DNA of 64,000 bases from Advenella incenata (lineage in GTDB: Bacteria; Pseudomonadota; Gammaproteobacteria; Burkholderiales; Burkholderiaceae_B), in assembly GCF_004217095.1 (NCBI RefSeq), contig NZ_SHKO01000001.1:930001-994000 (forward strand), in the 5' to 3' direction. Of the stretch, positions 17,549-26,614 are shown piece after piece (position 1 is the first letter of the stretch; every line of letters begins with the position of its first letter). The translations under genes were made by a program, and so were the position numbers. The notes beneath the pieces are model-generated. The model was not told the DNA's origin and searched no databases. It was given only the letters and a program-made list of their open reading frames with translations.

Positions 17549-17591
17549 GCCAGGTCGTGGCCTGGCGGGGTAGGGGGCGGGGACGTTCCCC
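17549..17591 (+). other. Two consecutive GC-rich hairpins between lipB and lipA
   Basis: The first stem is GCCAGG / CCTGGC (17549-17566) and the second GGGGA / TCCCC (17579-17591), separated by a G-rich stretch. Neither is followed by a T-run, so they are not classical terminators. They could slow transcription or protect the lipB mRNA 3' end, separating lipA expression from the upstream operon. The rest of the 292-base gap (17501-17792) holds no gene I recognise. Confidence 0.45.
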
Positions 17592-17792
17592 CCGGTGAAT
17601 CTTCGCTTGTCCCCATCGTCCAGAAGCGCTGGCAACGCCTAAACTTATGGCGCTCTTAGGGTTTTTGCGGATAAGCCTCTATTAAGCGTTAAAATGAGCT
17701 GAAATTTCACGCGGTTTTCATAAACCACCGTGAGTCAATACAACCTGCCTTATTGCCGTAACGTCCATTCCCATAAGGGCCGTGACACCACT

Positions 17793-18773
17793 ATGACTAC
17801 AAACACAGCAGTAACTCCGACTGTCAAAGACGAACAGTACGACGCAACCAAGAAGCAGAAATCCTTCGACAAAACGTCGCGGATTCCTATCAAGATTATT
17901 CCGGTCGAGCGCCTGAAAAAGCCCGAATGGATTCGTGTCAAGGCGGCGGCGCCCAATTCGCGCTTTAACGACATCAAGAAAATCCTGCGCGAACACAATC
18001 TGTTCACGGTCTGTGAGGAAGCGTCCTGCCCCAATATCGGCGAGTGTTTCGGCAAGGGTACGGCGACCTTCATGATTATGGGCGACAAATGTACCCGTCG
18101 CTGTCCGTTCTGTGATGTGGGCCACGGTCGGCCCGATCCGCTGGATGTCAACGAGCCGTCCAATCTGGCCAAATCTATCGCCGCGATGCGCCTGAACTAC
18201 GTGGTCATTACTTCGGTTGATCGCGATGATCTGCGTGATGGCGGCGCGGCCCACTTTGTGGAATGCATCAACGAGACACGTAGCCGCTCTCCCAAGACCC
18301 AGATTGAAGTGCTGGTTCCCGATTTTCGTGGCCGCCTGGACAAGGCGCTGGACATTTTCGGCAACGGCCTGCCGGATGTCATGAACCACAATCTGGAAAC
18401 GGTTCCCCGCCTGTATAAACAGTCCCGTCCCGGTGCTGACTACATGCACTCGCTCAAACTGTTGCGCGACTGTAAACAGCGCTATCCGAACGTACCGACC
18501 AAGTCCGGCCTGATGGTGGGACTGGGCGAAACTGACGAGGAAATCCTGCAGGTCATGCGGGACATGCGCGATCATGATATTGATATGCTGACCATTGGCC
18601 AGTATCTGCAACCCTCAGAGCACCATTTGCCCGTGCTGCGTTACGTCCATCCCGATACCTTCAAAATGTTCGAGGAAGAGGCCTACAAAATGGGCTTTAC
18701 GCACGCCGCGGTTGGTGCCATGGTGCGGTCATCCTACCACGCCGACGAACAGGCTCACGCGGCCGGCTACTGA
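17793..18773 (+). CDS. lipA: Lipoyl synthase
   Basis: A 326-residue radical-SAM enzyme that inserts two sulfur atoms into the protein-bound octanoyl chain. The auxiliary cluster motif [12 protein letters not shown] and the radical-SAM motif CTRRCPFC are both present, followed by [10 protein letters not shown]. The C-terminal [12 protein letters not shown] contains the conserved serine of the auxiliary cluster. The ATG at 17793 gives the normal length; an upstream in-frame start at 17730 adds 21 unconserved residues. A strong terminator follows. Confidence 0.96.
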   Translation: MTTNTAVTPTVKDEQYDATKKQKSFDKTSRIPIKIIPVERLKKPEWIRVKAAAPNSRFNDIKKILREHNLFTVCEEASCPNIGECFGKGTATFMIMGDKCTRRCPFCDVGHGRPDPLDVNEPSNLAKSIAAMRLNYVVITSVDRDDLRDGGAAHFVECINETRSRSPKTQIEVLVPDFRGRLDKALDIFGNGLPDVMNHNLETVPRLYKQSRPGADYMHSLKLLRDCKQRYPNVPTKSGLMVGLGETDEEILQVMRDMRDHDIDMLTIGQYLQPSEHHLPVLRYVHPDTFKMFEEEAYKMGFTHAAVGAMVRSSYHADEQAHAAGY

Positions 18774-18808
18774 TCGCAGTCACGCAATTGTCGTGGCAGT
18801 TTGCAAAA

Positions 18809-18846
18809 AAGCGCAGTTCCTTTTTTTGAGGACTGCGCTTTTTTTT
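18809..18846 (+). terminator. Rho-independent terminator of lipA
   Basis: The stem AAGCGCAGT-T-CC / GG-ACTGCGCTT has one bulge and a T-rich loop, and is followed by a run of eight T, 35 bases after the lipA stop. Confidence 0.9.
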
Positions 18847-19074
18847 GATTTGAGCAACATGGCCTGTGATGCCGTCATGGGTCTGACTGGCGCTTAATCG
18901 CTTTGACGACGTTTCCAAAGCCTCAGGCCTGGCGGCATGGTTGCGGCCCTGGCTCCTGCTCTGCCAGGCGGGTGATGCTGATAATCTGGGCCGGTCTGTC
19001 GTTTTCCGATCAATTATCCCTCCATCTGCCCTTTTCAGTCGGTTGCCCCGCCGGTTTTGTGCCGGACATTGCAC

Positions 19075-19080
19075 TATAAT
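19075..19080 (+). promoter_or_regulatory. Candidate -10 element of galE
   Basis: A perfect TATAAT lies 46 bases before the galE ATG. The -35 at 17 bases is poor (CGGTTT). The rest of the 353-base stretch 18774-19126 between lipA and galE contains the lipA terminator and no recognisable gene. Confidence 0.5.
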
Positions 19081-19126
19081 CCGGTCTATATACTCCGATC
19101 TGAATCTGCATAGTGGGAATCCCGGC

Positions 19127-20161
19127 ATGAAACTTTTGATTACCGGCGGAGCCGGGTTTATTGGCTCACACACCGTTGTCGAATTGCTGAGTGCAGGACA
19201 CGAGATTGTCGTGCTGGATAATCTGTCCAATAGCTCGGTCACATCGCTGAACCGGGTAGAGAAAATCACCGGCAAGTCTGTCATTTTTGTTGAGGGCGAT
19301 ATTCGCGACCGGCCTGTGCTGGATGCGCTGTTCGGCGCGCACAATATTGATGCAGTGGTGCATTTTGCCGGCCTGAAAGCCGTAGGCGAAAGTGTCCGGC
19401 AGCCATTGCGGTATTACGACAATAATGTGGGTGGGACAATCACGCTAACCGAAGCCATGGCCGATGCCGGGGTTCGTCGCATCGTTTTCAGCTCCTCAGC
19501 GACCGTCTATGGCGAGCCGGAGACCATGCCGATTGCCGAGACCTGTCCGGTGGGCAATCCCACCAATCCCTATGGCAGTTCCAAATTAATGGTTGAGCGC
19601 ATCCTGCAGGACCTGGCAACGTCCGATCCGCGATGGTCTGTGGCGATTCTGCGCTATTTCAATCCTGCCGGGGCGCACGAATCCGGGTTTATCGGCGAAG
19701 ATCCCAACGGCATTCCCAACAATCTGTTGCCTTACATTACCCAGGTGGCAGTAGGGAAGTTGGAAAAACTTGCCATATTCGGTAGTGATTATCCGACGCC
19801 CGACGGCACCGGTGTGCGTGACTATATCCATGTGGTGGACCTGGCTCAGGGTCATCTGGCCGCCTTAAATTTCATTCAGGATAAAACCGGCGCCCATATC
19901 TGGAATCTGGGTACGGGCAAAGGGTACTCCGTGCTGGATATCGTCAAGGCATTTGAAGAGGCGACGGCGGTGTCCATACCCTATACCTTATCACCTCGGC
20001 GCGAAGGCGATATAGCCGAGTGCTGGTCCAACCCCGAGAAGGCAAGCCGGGAACTGGGCTGGACGGCCAGGCGGGGGTTGTCATTGATGATGTCCGATAG
20101 CTGGCGCTGGCAAAAAAACAACCCACAGGGCTATCGAAGCGACGATAGCGACTCACAATAG
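19127..20161 (+). CDS. galE: UDP-glucose 4-epimerase
   Basis: A 344-residue extended SDR that interconverts UDP-glucose and UDP-galactose (or the N-acetyl forms). The NAD-binding [10 protein letters not shown] is at residues 6-15, the SSSATVYG motif carries the catalytic serine region, and YGSSK carries the YxxxK catalytic pair. [13 protein letters not shown] and the GTGKGYSVL substrate region are typical of bacterial GalE. The ATG is at the conserved N-terminus; the longer reading from 18941 is not credible. It borders the polysaccharide locus and probably supplies galactose-type donors to it. Confidence 0.92.
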   Translation: MKLLITGGAGFIGSHTVVELLSAGHEIVVLDNLSNSSVTSLNRVEKITGKSVIFVEGDIRDRPVLDALFGAHNIDAVVHFAGLKAVGESVRQPLRYYDNNVGGTITLTEAMADAGVRRIVFSSSATVYGEPETMPIAETCPVGNPTNPYGSSKLMVERILQDLATSDPRWSVAILRYFNPAGAHESGFIGEDPNGIPNNLLPYITQVAVGKLEKLAIFGSDYPTPDGTGVRDYIHVVDLAQGHLAALNFIQDKTGAHIWNLGTGKGYSVLDIVKAFEEATAVSIPYTLSPRREGDIAECWSNPEKASRELGWTARRGLSLMMSDSWRWQKNNPQGYRSDDSDSQ

Positions 20162-20192
20162 CGGCAGGCGCCCGGACGGCTCGACAGGCCGC

Positions 20193-20207
20193 GTCCCAAC
20201 CTGGGAC
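20193..20207. other. Short hairpin between convergent galE and glycosyltransferase genes
   Basis: GTCCCA / TGGGAC with a three-base loop sits in the 53-base gap between two converging genes. No T-run is present; a weak terminator is possible. Confidence 0.3.
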
Positions 20208-20214
20208 AACAAGG

Positions 20215-21324
20215 CTAGCGCACGTCTTTGTATACGTTCATGGTGCTGTTGGCAAAGACCGACAGATTGAACAAAACTTCGGCGCGTTGCCGCGTATGCT
20301 GGGCCACGGTTGCCAAGGTAGCCGCATCGGGCAGAATCTGCGCAAGCAGGGCGCGCAATGCGGTGACGTCCTGTGTTGGCGTTACCCAGCCCGAGACGCC
20401 ATGCTCCAGGTTCTCGGGCAGGCCGCCCGCATCACTCACGATGGTCGGCAGCCCACAAGCCATGCTTTCACGCGCAGCATAAGACAGTGCTTCCCGGTGC
20501 GACAGAACAAACCCCAAGTCGCTGGCGGCCAGCACGGGGCGCGTGTCATCCAGCAATCCCGGAAAGATCACCTGGTCCTGCATCTGCAGCCCGTTAATAC
20601 TCAGGATAATATCGTCTGGTGGTGGGTCGCCAGCTACCACGATACGGCAACGTCTGCGTAATGCATCGGGCAACCCTGCCACCGCATACACCAGTTCCAG
20701 CCAGCCCTTTTCATAATCTGTACCACCGGTGCTGCCAAAGACAATCAGTTGCGGATCATCCACGCCCAGCAGACTTTGGCGAGCCGCGCTTCGCTCAGCA
20801 CGGGTGGGTGGTGCAAAGTGCTGCACGTCAATGCCGTGATGAATCACGTGTATGGGAAAGCACGAGTACGCGCTGTCTGCGAACAATTCGGCCACGTAGT
20901 TGCTGACGGCAATGATGGCATCGGTGGCCAGCCAGGCACGCAGCCGGTGCCCGAGCGTATGCACAGAATGGTCGTTGTGTTTGGTAAAGACAATGCGCGG
21001 GCGTTGTTGCCGCGGCAACCCCAGGCAGGCCAGCATCACGTGCCGGTGATCCGCAGAAGCGTTGACGTGAATAATGTCAAATTGCTCCTGTCGGATCAAT
21101 TGTCGCAACTGGCGTACTTCCGGAATCAGTTTGCCGATACGGGAGTTAAAGGCCTGTTCCGTGACCGTCACGCCGTCCAGCGCGCGGGCATAACGAAACA
21201 GCCTGCTGGTGCCGGGCGTGGCCAGCCAGCAGTCATGGTCGGCAAACTGTTGCAGCAGGTTCAGAATGTAAGTTACGTGCCCGCCGCCGTTGCGCTTGTG
21301 AAAATTGGTAAAGAGGATTTTCAT
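20215..21324 (-). CDS. Glycosyltransferase family 4 (GT-B)
   Basis: A 369-residue GT-B enzyme. The N-terminal acceptor domain carries GGGHVTYI near residues 13-20. The C-terminal donor domain has FGSTGGTDYEKGW and the E-x7-E region EALSYAARESMACGLPTIVSDAGG (core EALSYAARESMACG), characteristic of GT4. The start overlaps the end of pgi by four bases, so it is translationally coupled to pgi. It is probably an LPS or exopolysaccharide sugar transferase. The specific sugar cannot be predicted. Confidence 0.85.
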   Translation of the reverse strand: MKILFTNFHKRNGGGHVTYILNLLQQFADHDCWLATPGTSRLFRYARALDGVTVTEQAFNSRIGKLIPEVRQLRQLIRQEQFDIIHVNASADHRHVMLACLGLPRQQRPRIVFTKHNDHSVHTLGHRLRAWLATDAIIAVSNYVAELFADSAYSCFPIHVIHHGIDVQHFAPPTRAERSAARQSLLGVDDPQLIVFGSTGGTDYEKGWLELVYAVAGLPDALRRRCRIVVAGDPPPDDIILSINGLQMQDQVIFPGLLDDTRPVLAASDLGFVLSHREALSYAARESMACGLPTIVSDAGGLPENLEHGVSGWVTPTQDVTALRALLAQILPDAATLATVAQHTRQRAEVLFNLSVFANSTMNVYKDVR

Positions 21325-22892
21325 TCCATTTGCGAGCGAATGCGTTCAATCCAGTAACGGGTAGAGGCGTCGTGCGGCGCCTGCGCTGCTGCGCCTTTCA
21401 ATTCGGCGGTAATGTCCGTTGCCAGCACCTTGCCGTACTCCACCCCCCATTGATCGAATGGGTTCAGGCCCCACACCAGTCCCTGGACAAATACCTTGTG
21501 TTCATACAGAGCCAGCAGGGCGCCCAGCGAAAAAGGTGTCAGGCTGGGCATCATAATCAGGTTGGACGGACGGCCGCCCGGGTGGACCTTGTGTTTTGCC
21601 AGCTTACGGGCGTCGGTTTCCGACATCCCGGACTCCATGTTTTCACGCAACGCCTGTTCGAACGTCTTGCCGTTCATCAGCGCTTCGCGCTGGGCCAGGC
21701 AGTGCGCAAGCAACTGGATGTGGTGTTCTTTCCAGGCATGATCTTCGTGCTGGCAGGCAATGAAATCGACCGGTGCACCATCGCTGCCCTGGTGCAGCCA
21801 CTGGAAAAACGTATGTTGTGCATCGGTACCCGGCATCCCCCAGACAGCCGGTCCGGTAGGTACGGTGATCGGTTGTCCATTGATATCGACTGATTTGCCC
21901 AGCGACTCCATTTCCAGCTGCTGGATATAGGGAATCAGGTTGGCCAGCCGGGAATCATACGCCGAAATATTGAGCGAGCCATAATCCAGGATACTGCGAT
22001 TGGCAATGCCGGCCATGGCCAGTTGCACCGGCGCATTCTCTTGGATGGGGGAGGTCAAAAAATGGTCGTCCATGGCCTTGGCGCCGCTTTGCAGCCCCGC
22101 AACCACATCGGGTCCCACCGCCAGGCCGGCGGCGACACCCACGGCCGACCAGATGGAAAAGCGCCCCCCCACCCAGTCCCAGAACCGGAATATCTGGCTT
22201 TGCTGCAAACCCCATGCCTGGGCTGCCTCTGGGTTGGCCGTAACGGCAATCACCTGATTCAGCGGCTTGGTAATGCCTGCCGCCTGCATCCATTCAATAG
22301 CACGCTTGGCATTTTCCAGGGTTTCGGCCGTTTTGAACGACTTTGTGGCCACGACGATGAGTGTTTCGCGCGGATCCAGACCGGCAAGCCCCCCCTCGAC
22401 GGCATGGCCATCGATATTGGCAACAAAACGGATATTGCGCCACATGCTGGCATAGCCAAAGGCGCCCACGACCAGGCGCACGCCCCAGTCGCTGCCACCA
22501 ATGCCGATATGAACAATATTACGCCAGCGTCGCTCGCTGTCGCTGCGCCGAACAAATTCCAGCGCGCGCTTGCGCTCCTCGGCCACTTCTTCGATAGGGC
22601 GAGGGGCACGCAGTTGGGTGTGCCAGGCGGCCCGGTTCTCTGTAGTATTGACGGGTTCGCCGTCAAATAGCGCCTGTCGGGCAGCATTAAAGTTGCGTGC
22701 CTGGAGCAGGGCGGTGGCGGTGTCGAGCACCTCCGGACTATAGGTTTGGGCAGTCAGGTCGATCTGCATGCCACCGGCCTCGACAATCCTTGGCGCAGGG
22801 GCCATACGAGGCGCTGCGTTGATTGCCTTGACGTAAGCGTGCCATTGTGGCATTTGTGTCAATGGTTTGTGAAAGTCCGGTTCAGTATTCAA
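21321..22892 (-). CDS. pgi: Glucose-6-phosphate isomerase
   Basis: A 523-residue enzyme interconverting glucose 6-phosphate and fructose 6-phosphate. The phosphate-binding GIGGSDWGVRL, the ATKSFKTAETL loop, the catalytic glutamate in GxPGTDAQHTFFQWLHQG-like sequence (GMPGTDAQHTFFQWLHQG) and the KHKVHPGGRPSN stretch are typical. It is slightly shorter than E. coli Pgi (549). It is divergent from the polysaccharide locus, sharing a 255-base AT-rich upstream region, and followed by an overlapping glycosyltransferase gene, so it probably feeds nucleotide sugar synthesis. Confidence 0.95.
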   Translation of the reverse strand: MNTEPDFHKPLTQMPQWHAYVKAINAAPRMAPAPRIVEAGGMQIDLTAQTYSPEVLDTATALLQARNFNAARQALFDGEPVNTTENRAAWHTQLRAPRPIEEVAEERKRALEFVRRSDSERRWRNIVHIGIGGSDWGVRLVVGAFGYASMWRNIRFVANIDGHAVEGGLAGLDPRETLIVVATKSFKTAETLENAKRAIEWMQAAGITKPLNQVIAVTANPEAAQAWGLQQSQIFRFWDWVGGRFSIWSAVGVAAGLAVGPDVVAGLQSGAKAMDDHFLTSPIQENAPVQLAMAGIANRSILDYGSLNISAYDSRLANLIPYIQQLEMESLGKSVDINGQPITVPTGPAVWGMPGTDAQHTFFQWLHQGSDGAPVDFIACQHEDHAWKEHHIQLLAHCLAQREALMNGKTFEQALRENMESGMSETDARKLAKHKVHPGGRPSNLIMMPSLTPFSLGALLALYEHKVFVQGLVWGLNPFDQWGVEYGKVLATDITAELKGAAAQAPHDASTRYWIERIRSQME

Positions 22893-22965
22893 GTTGTTCC
22901 TGCCAAAAACAGTTCAGGGTTAAAGCCTGTCGGGCGATAGCGCCAAGTATACCGTAATGAGTTTA

Positions 22966-22980
22966 TGAGAATGATTCTTC
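22966..22980. promoter_or_regulatory. Fur-box-like palindrome in the pgi / polysaccharide divergent region
   Basis: TGAGAATGATTCTTC contains the perfect palindrome AGAAT-G-ATTCT and matches 10 of 14 informative positions of the 7-1-7 Fur consensus TGATAAT-N-ATTATCA. It lies about 75 bases upstream of pgi and about 170 bases upstream of the initiating transferase. Match quality is moderate. Confidence 0.3.
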
Positions 22981-23147
22981 TTTATCTCAGAAACGCCCTG
23001 AAATACGGTGTCGCAGTCTATACAACCCTTTTCAATACTTTAATTTTTGAAGGGTGAAGTGTGACTTTTAAGCGGTAAACTAGCTGCTTTATTTTCCGAT
23101 CCGTAGTGTAATGCGTGTCGTATATTATTATGGACCAGTCCTGAAAC

Positions 23148-24422
23148 GTGAATGAACTAATTCCTACCCGCCGATTTGACCGTTTTTTTGAGCAACTCCT
23201 GTTCTCACGGGTGTTCTCAATTGCGATCGGCTGGAGTTTGAGCGTTGCGTTGCCTTACGTGCTGATGTGGGGGCCGCGGGCGGTCTGGTCGCCCGATAAT
23301 GGCCAGGTCACGGCGGCTGCGGTCACCACGCTTGCGCTGGTCCTGTCCAACGTAGCAGTCTTCCGCCTGTTAACCCGTTACCCTGGTGGGCGCAATGTTG
23401 CCCTGGTCGCCCCTCAGGTTTTGGCGATCTATCTAATCCTGTCACTGATCGTATTGGTGTTTCGTCTGGAAGTATCACGATATCTGCTGTTTGCCAGCGG
23501 TATTGTGGCCTTGTTCTGGCTGCATATCGAATTTATGGCGCTGCAGCACCTGAAAAAGGTCAAACTGGCGGTCATCGACATGGGTCGCGCCGCCGAACTG
23601 ACCAAGATTCCCTTCATCGACACCCGTATTCTAAAGGCGCCAGATCTCCAGGAAGTTCGCTATGACGGCGTGGTTGCCGATTTCGACGCCATTGACGGCA
23701 CCTGGGAGCGCTTTCTGACGCGTTGTGTGCTCAAGGGCACCGCCGTCTACAATGCCAAGCATTTGCTGGAATCGCTCACTGGCAGGGTCTCGATCCGTAA
23801 AATGTCTGAAAATGATATCGGGTCGCTGTTGCCCAGCCGCAATTACGAACGTCTGAAGTTCCTGTTCGATATTGTTATTGTTTTGCTTACCTTGCCGCTG
23901 GTGCTTATTGTGTGCGCCGTTACCGCCGTGTGTATCCGGCTGGACAGTCCTGGCCCGATCCTGTATACCCAAACCCGCATTGGTCGCGGCAACCGGCCAT
24001 TTATCGTATACAAGTTTCGCAGCATGGCCTGTACGGGTGACACGACCGAGGTCTTTGCGCGGGAAGACGATGGCCGCATTACCCGGGTGGGTCGTGTTAT
24101 CCGGATGCTGCGCATCGATGAATTGCCGCAGTACATCAACGTGATTCGTGGCGAAATGAGCCTGATCGGTCCGCGACCGGAGCAGCCCAGTTTTGTCGAA
24201 CAGTTTGATGAGCTGATTCCGTTCTATAGCTATCGGCACGTACTCAAGCCCGGCATCACTGGCTGGGCACAGGTTCGGTCCGGTTATGCGGCCGACGTCG
24301 ATGAAACGCAGATCAAGATAGAACATGATTTTTATTACATCAAGAACGCCTCTTTTGCTCTGGATATTTATATAATTTTTCTGACGGTCAAGACGATGCT
24401 GACAGGATATGGCGCTCGATGA
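23148..24422 (+). CDS. Undecaprenyl-phosphate sugar-1-phosphate transferase (PF02397 initiating transferase)
   Basis: A 424-residue inner-membrane enzyme that would start polysaccharide assembly by placing a sugar 1-phosphate on undecaprenyl phosphate. About four hydrophobic helices (residues 17-130) and a soluble central domain precede a membrane hairpin near 235-255. The catalytic domain follows, with YKFRSM, RMLRIDELPQ, GEMSLIGPRPE and GITGWAQVRSGY. This is the WbaP/WcaJ architecture. The only sensible start is GTG 23148, since the ATG at 23130 runs into a stop. It is first in the locus after the divergent control region. Confidence 0.9.
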   Translation: MNELIPTRRFDRFFEQLLFSRVFSIAIGWSLSVALPYVLMWGPRAVWSPDNGQVTAAAVTTLALVLSNVAVFRLLTRYPGGRNVALVAPQVLAIYLILSLIVLVFRLEVSRYLLFASGIVALFWLHIEFMALQHLKKVKLAVIDMGRAAELTKIPFIDTRILKAPDLQEVRYDGVVADFDAIDGTWERFLTRCVLKGTAVYNAKHLLESLTGRVSIRKMSENDIGSLLPSRNYERLKFLFDIVIVLLTLPLVLIVCAVTAVCIRLDSPGPILYTQTRIGRGNRPFIVYKFRSMACTGDTTEVFAREDDGRITRVGRVIRMLRIDELPQYINVIRGEMSLIGPRPEQPSFVEQFDELIPFYSYRHVLKPGITGWAQVRSGYAADVDETQIKIEHDFYYIKNASFALDIYIIFLTVKTMLTGYGAR

Positions 24423-24529
24423 TACGGGCATATTGGCCATTGGCATGAAACGGTATGCGGGTTGCTGGCAGCCAATAGCAACGGCAAAAACCGTTCATTG
24501 TTTTTCTACTGAGGCGTAACGGGAAGTAC

Positions 24530-26614
24530 ATGACTATTGATTATTCAATTGTTCTCAATTTACACAACGAGGCACCATACCTGAAAAGGACGTTGCGCTC
24601 GCTTGCCCAGGCGGCAGAGTTTGCCCGCCATAAAGGGCTTACCTCCGAGCTTGTCCTGGTGCTGGACAGCGCCGATGACGCTACGCGCAAGTGGGTCGAA
24701 AAAGCCGACTATTCAGAGTTCGATTCGTACAAGGTTCTGCACGTAAGTAACCGGTCCTTGGGATTGTCGCGCAATGATGGCATTGCGGCGGCGGGCGGTG
24801 AGTATATTACGACGGCAGATGCCGACGATCTGGTGTCGTATAATTTCTTTGTCCAGATGCATCAGGCCTTGCTTGAACACGGCCCCGATACGATTATTTG
24901 CCCTGAGCATGTCTGCTCGTTTGGCGACCGTACCTATTGGGGGCAATATACGTCCAGCGAGGATGTGACCAATATTATGCTGTTCGGGGCTAATTCATAT
25001 GTTTCCCGCATTGGCTGCCATAGGTCGGTATTTGAAAATCTGCAGTTTATCGACGCGCGTGGCGGCATGAAGGCATTTGAGGATTGGCATTTCAATTGTG
25101 AAGCTGTGGCCGCCGGGTATCGGTTTGATGTGGCCAGCGATACGATTTTGTTTTATAGACAACGTCGCAATAGCATTATGACCACATCCCACGGGCGTAT
25201 TATTCCATTTTCCAGGCTTTTCATTCCGAGTGTGTTCGTGCAGCGATGTGCTGATGATTATCACAGAATTGGTGGCAGAAAATGGTTCGACGGATTCAAT
25301 AGCGAACGCATGCGTGAACGGCTGCTGGCATCAGAGGTGATACTCGAAGCATTTGCCGCTGCCAATTATATAGAGCCAAAAATAGATCTGGAGCTCGTAC
25401 GGCGGCTCAATGTGGGTTCTTCAAAGGGCGGGCCGCTCTCGCCAGGCTGCGCCTATTACGAGGCGGTCAAGGACCTGGACGATACGCAGTTTACCGACGT
25501 TGTGCTATTTCCGTTTGTGTCCAGGGGCGGTGGGGAAAAATACATTCTTGATGTGGTAAAAGCTTTGCTAAAGCTGGATCCGTCCAAGCGCATCCTGATT
25601 CTTAGCGGAGAAAAATACGAGGAGCATGCGCTGCATTTGCTGCCCGAACAGTGCACTTTTATAGATTTGTATGCCATATGTTCGCGCTGGCAGCTAAGCG
25701 ATATCCATATTATTACACTTAGGATAATCCAGGCGGTGGCCGGCGCCAGCATGTTGCACATCAAGTCGTGCCCTTATGCGTTTACGTTCTTTGAACGGTT
25801 TTCCGCTGAATTGACCAATCAGGCGGTATTCTATTATTTCAGCAATGCTGTTTATCCGGATCGGGGTGTCAACTTTACTGATGGTAGCAGTTTGTATTTC
25901 ATCTCAGAATTTGCCCCCAATCTTTCGCACATTGTTTCGGATCAGCCTGCATCCATCCGCTACGCGGAGCAACGGCTCGACATCGATGGCCTTAAGCGCG
26001 AAACGCTGTTTGCGAAATGTGCCAGTAGTTTACGGCTGGACAGCCTGAAACCGTTCTCTCCCGTCAAGCGTCTGCTCTGGGCATCGCGACTCGATTATGA
26101 AAAACGTCCAGATTTGATCCCGTCAATTGCGGCCAGGCTGTTTGAATATGACCCGGATATTATGCTGGATGTTTATGGGCAAAGCGTATTTGTTGAAAAC
26201 AGTAATCAACTGGCTACCATTCCCAACGTTACGTACAGGGGAGGGTTCGCACGATTTGCAGAATTGAATGCCAGCCAATACGATGCGCTGGTCTACACCA
26301 GCCGGTTTGATGGTTTGCCGAACATATTGCTTGAGGCCATGGCGGACGGGCTGCTGGTGATTGCGCCAAATGTGGGCGGTATTGGCGAGATTGTATACCG
26401 TGATGAGACAGGACTGCTGATCGACAACGATTTTGACGATGCGGCAATGGCTGATCGTTATCTGGATGCGATTCAAAAACTTTATGACGATTCCATTGAT
26501 ATTGATCAGTTAAGAAAAGGCGCGCTGTCTCTTGTTCTGGAACGTCACAGCGAACAGACATATATGAAACGTGTAAAAGAAATATTTCATTTGGCGGACG
26601 GATCACATGAATAA
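24530..26614 (+). CDS. Bifunctional glycosyltransferase, GT2 N-terminal and GT4 C-terminal domains
   Basis: A 694-residue cytoplasmic protein with two glycosyltransferase modules. The N-terminal GT-A domain begins YSIVLNLHNEAPYL and has the metal-binding DADD at residues 97-100 and an AFEDWHFNCE motif near 185. The C-terminal GT-B domain (about 330-690) has LLWASRLDYEKRPDL and the donor-site segment TSRFDGLPNILLEAMADG near 590. It may add two sugars or polymerise a repeat. The stretch looks more AT-rich than the flanking housekeeping genes, as O-antigen genes often do. The next gene overlaps by eight bases. Confidence 0.85.
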   Translation: MTIDYSIVLNLHNEAPYLKRTLRSLAQAAEFARHKGLTSELVLVLDSADDATRKWVEKADYSEFDSYKVLHVSNRSLGLSRNDGIAAAGGEYITTADADDLVSYNFFVQMHQALLEHGPDTIICPEHVCSFGDRTYWGQYTSSEDVTNIMLFGANSYVSRIGCHRSVFENLQFIDARGGMKAFEDWHFNCEAVAAGYRFDVASDTILFYRQRRNSIMTTSHGRIIPFSRLFIPSVFVQRCADDYHRIGGRKWFDGFNSERMRERLLASEVILEAFAAANYIEPKIDLELVRRLNVGSSKGGPLSPGCAYYEAVKDLDDTQFTDVVLFPFVSRGGGEKYILDVVKALLKLDPSKRILILSGEKYEEHALHLLPEQCTFIDLYAICSRWQLSDIHIITLRIIQAVAGASMLHIKSCPYAFTFFERFSAELTNQAVFYYFSNAVYPDRGVNFTDGSSLYFISEFAPNLSHIVSDQPASIRYAEQRLDIDGLKRETLFAKCASSLRLDSLKPFSPVKRLLWASRLDYEKRPDLIPSIAARLFEYDPDIMLDVYGQSVFVENSNQLATIPNVTYRGGFARFAELNASQYDALVYTSRFDGLPNILLEAMADGLLVIAPNVGGIGEIVYRDETGLLIDNDFDDAAMADRYLDAIQKLYDDSIDIDQLRKGALSLVLERHSEQTYMKRVKEIFHLADGSHE

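Noticed and set aside
17501-17792. A tRNA or small RNA gene between lipB and lipA
   Set aside because: No cloverleaf, T-loop consensus or terminator-ended hairpin was found; only two simple stems.
23076-23090. AGCGGTAAACT as an ops/JUMPstart element before the polysaccharide locus
   Set aside because: Only the GCGGTA core agrees with GGCGGTAGC, and no surrounding JUMPstart sequence is present.
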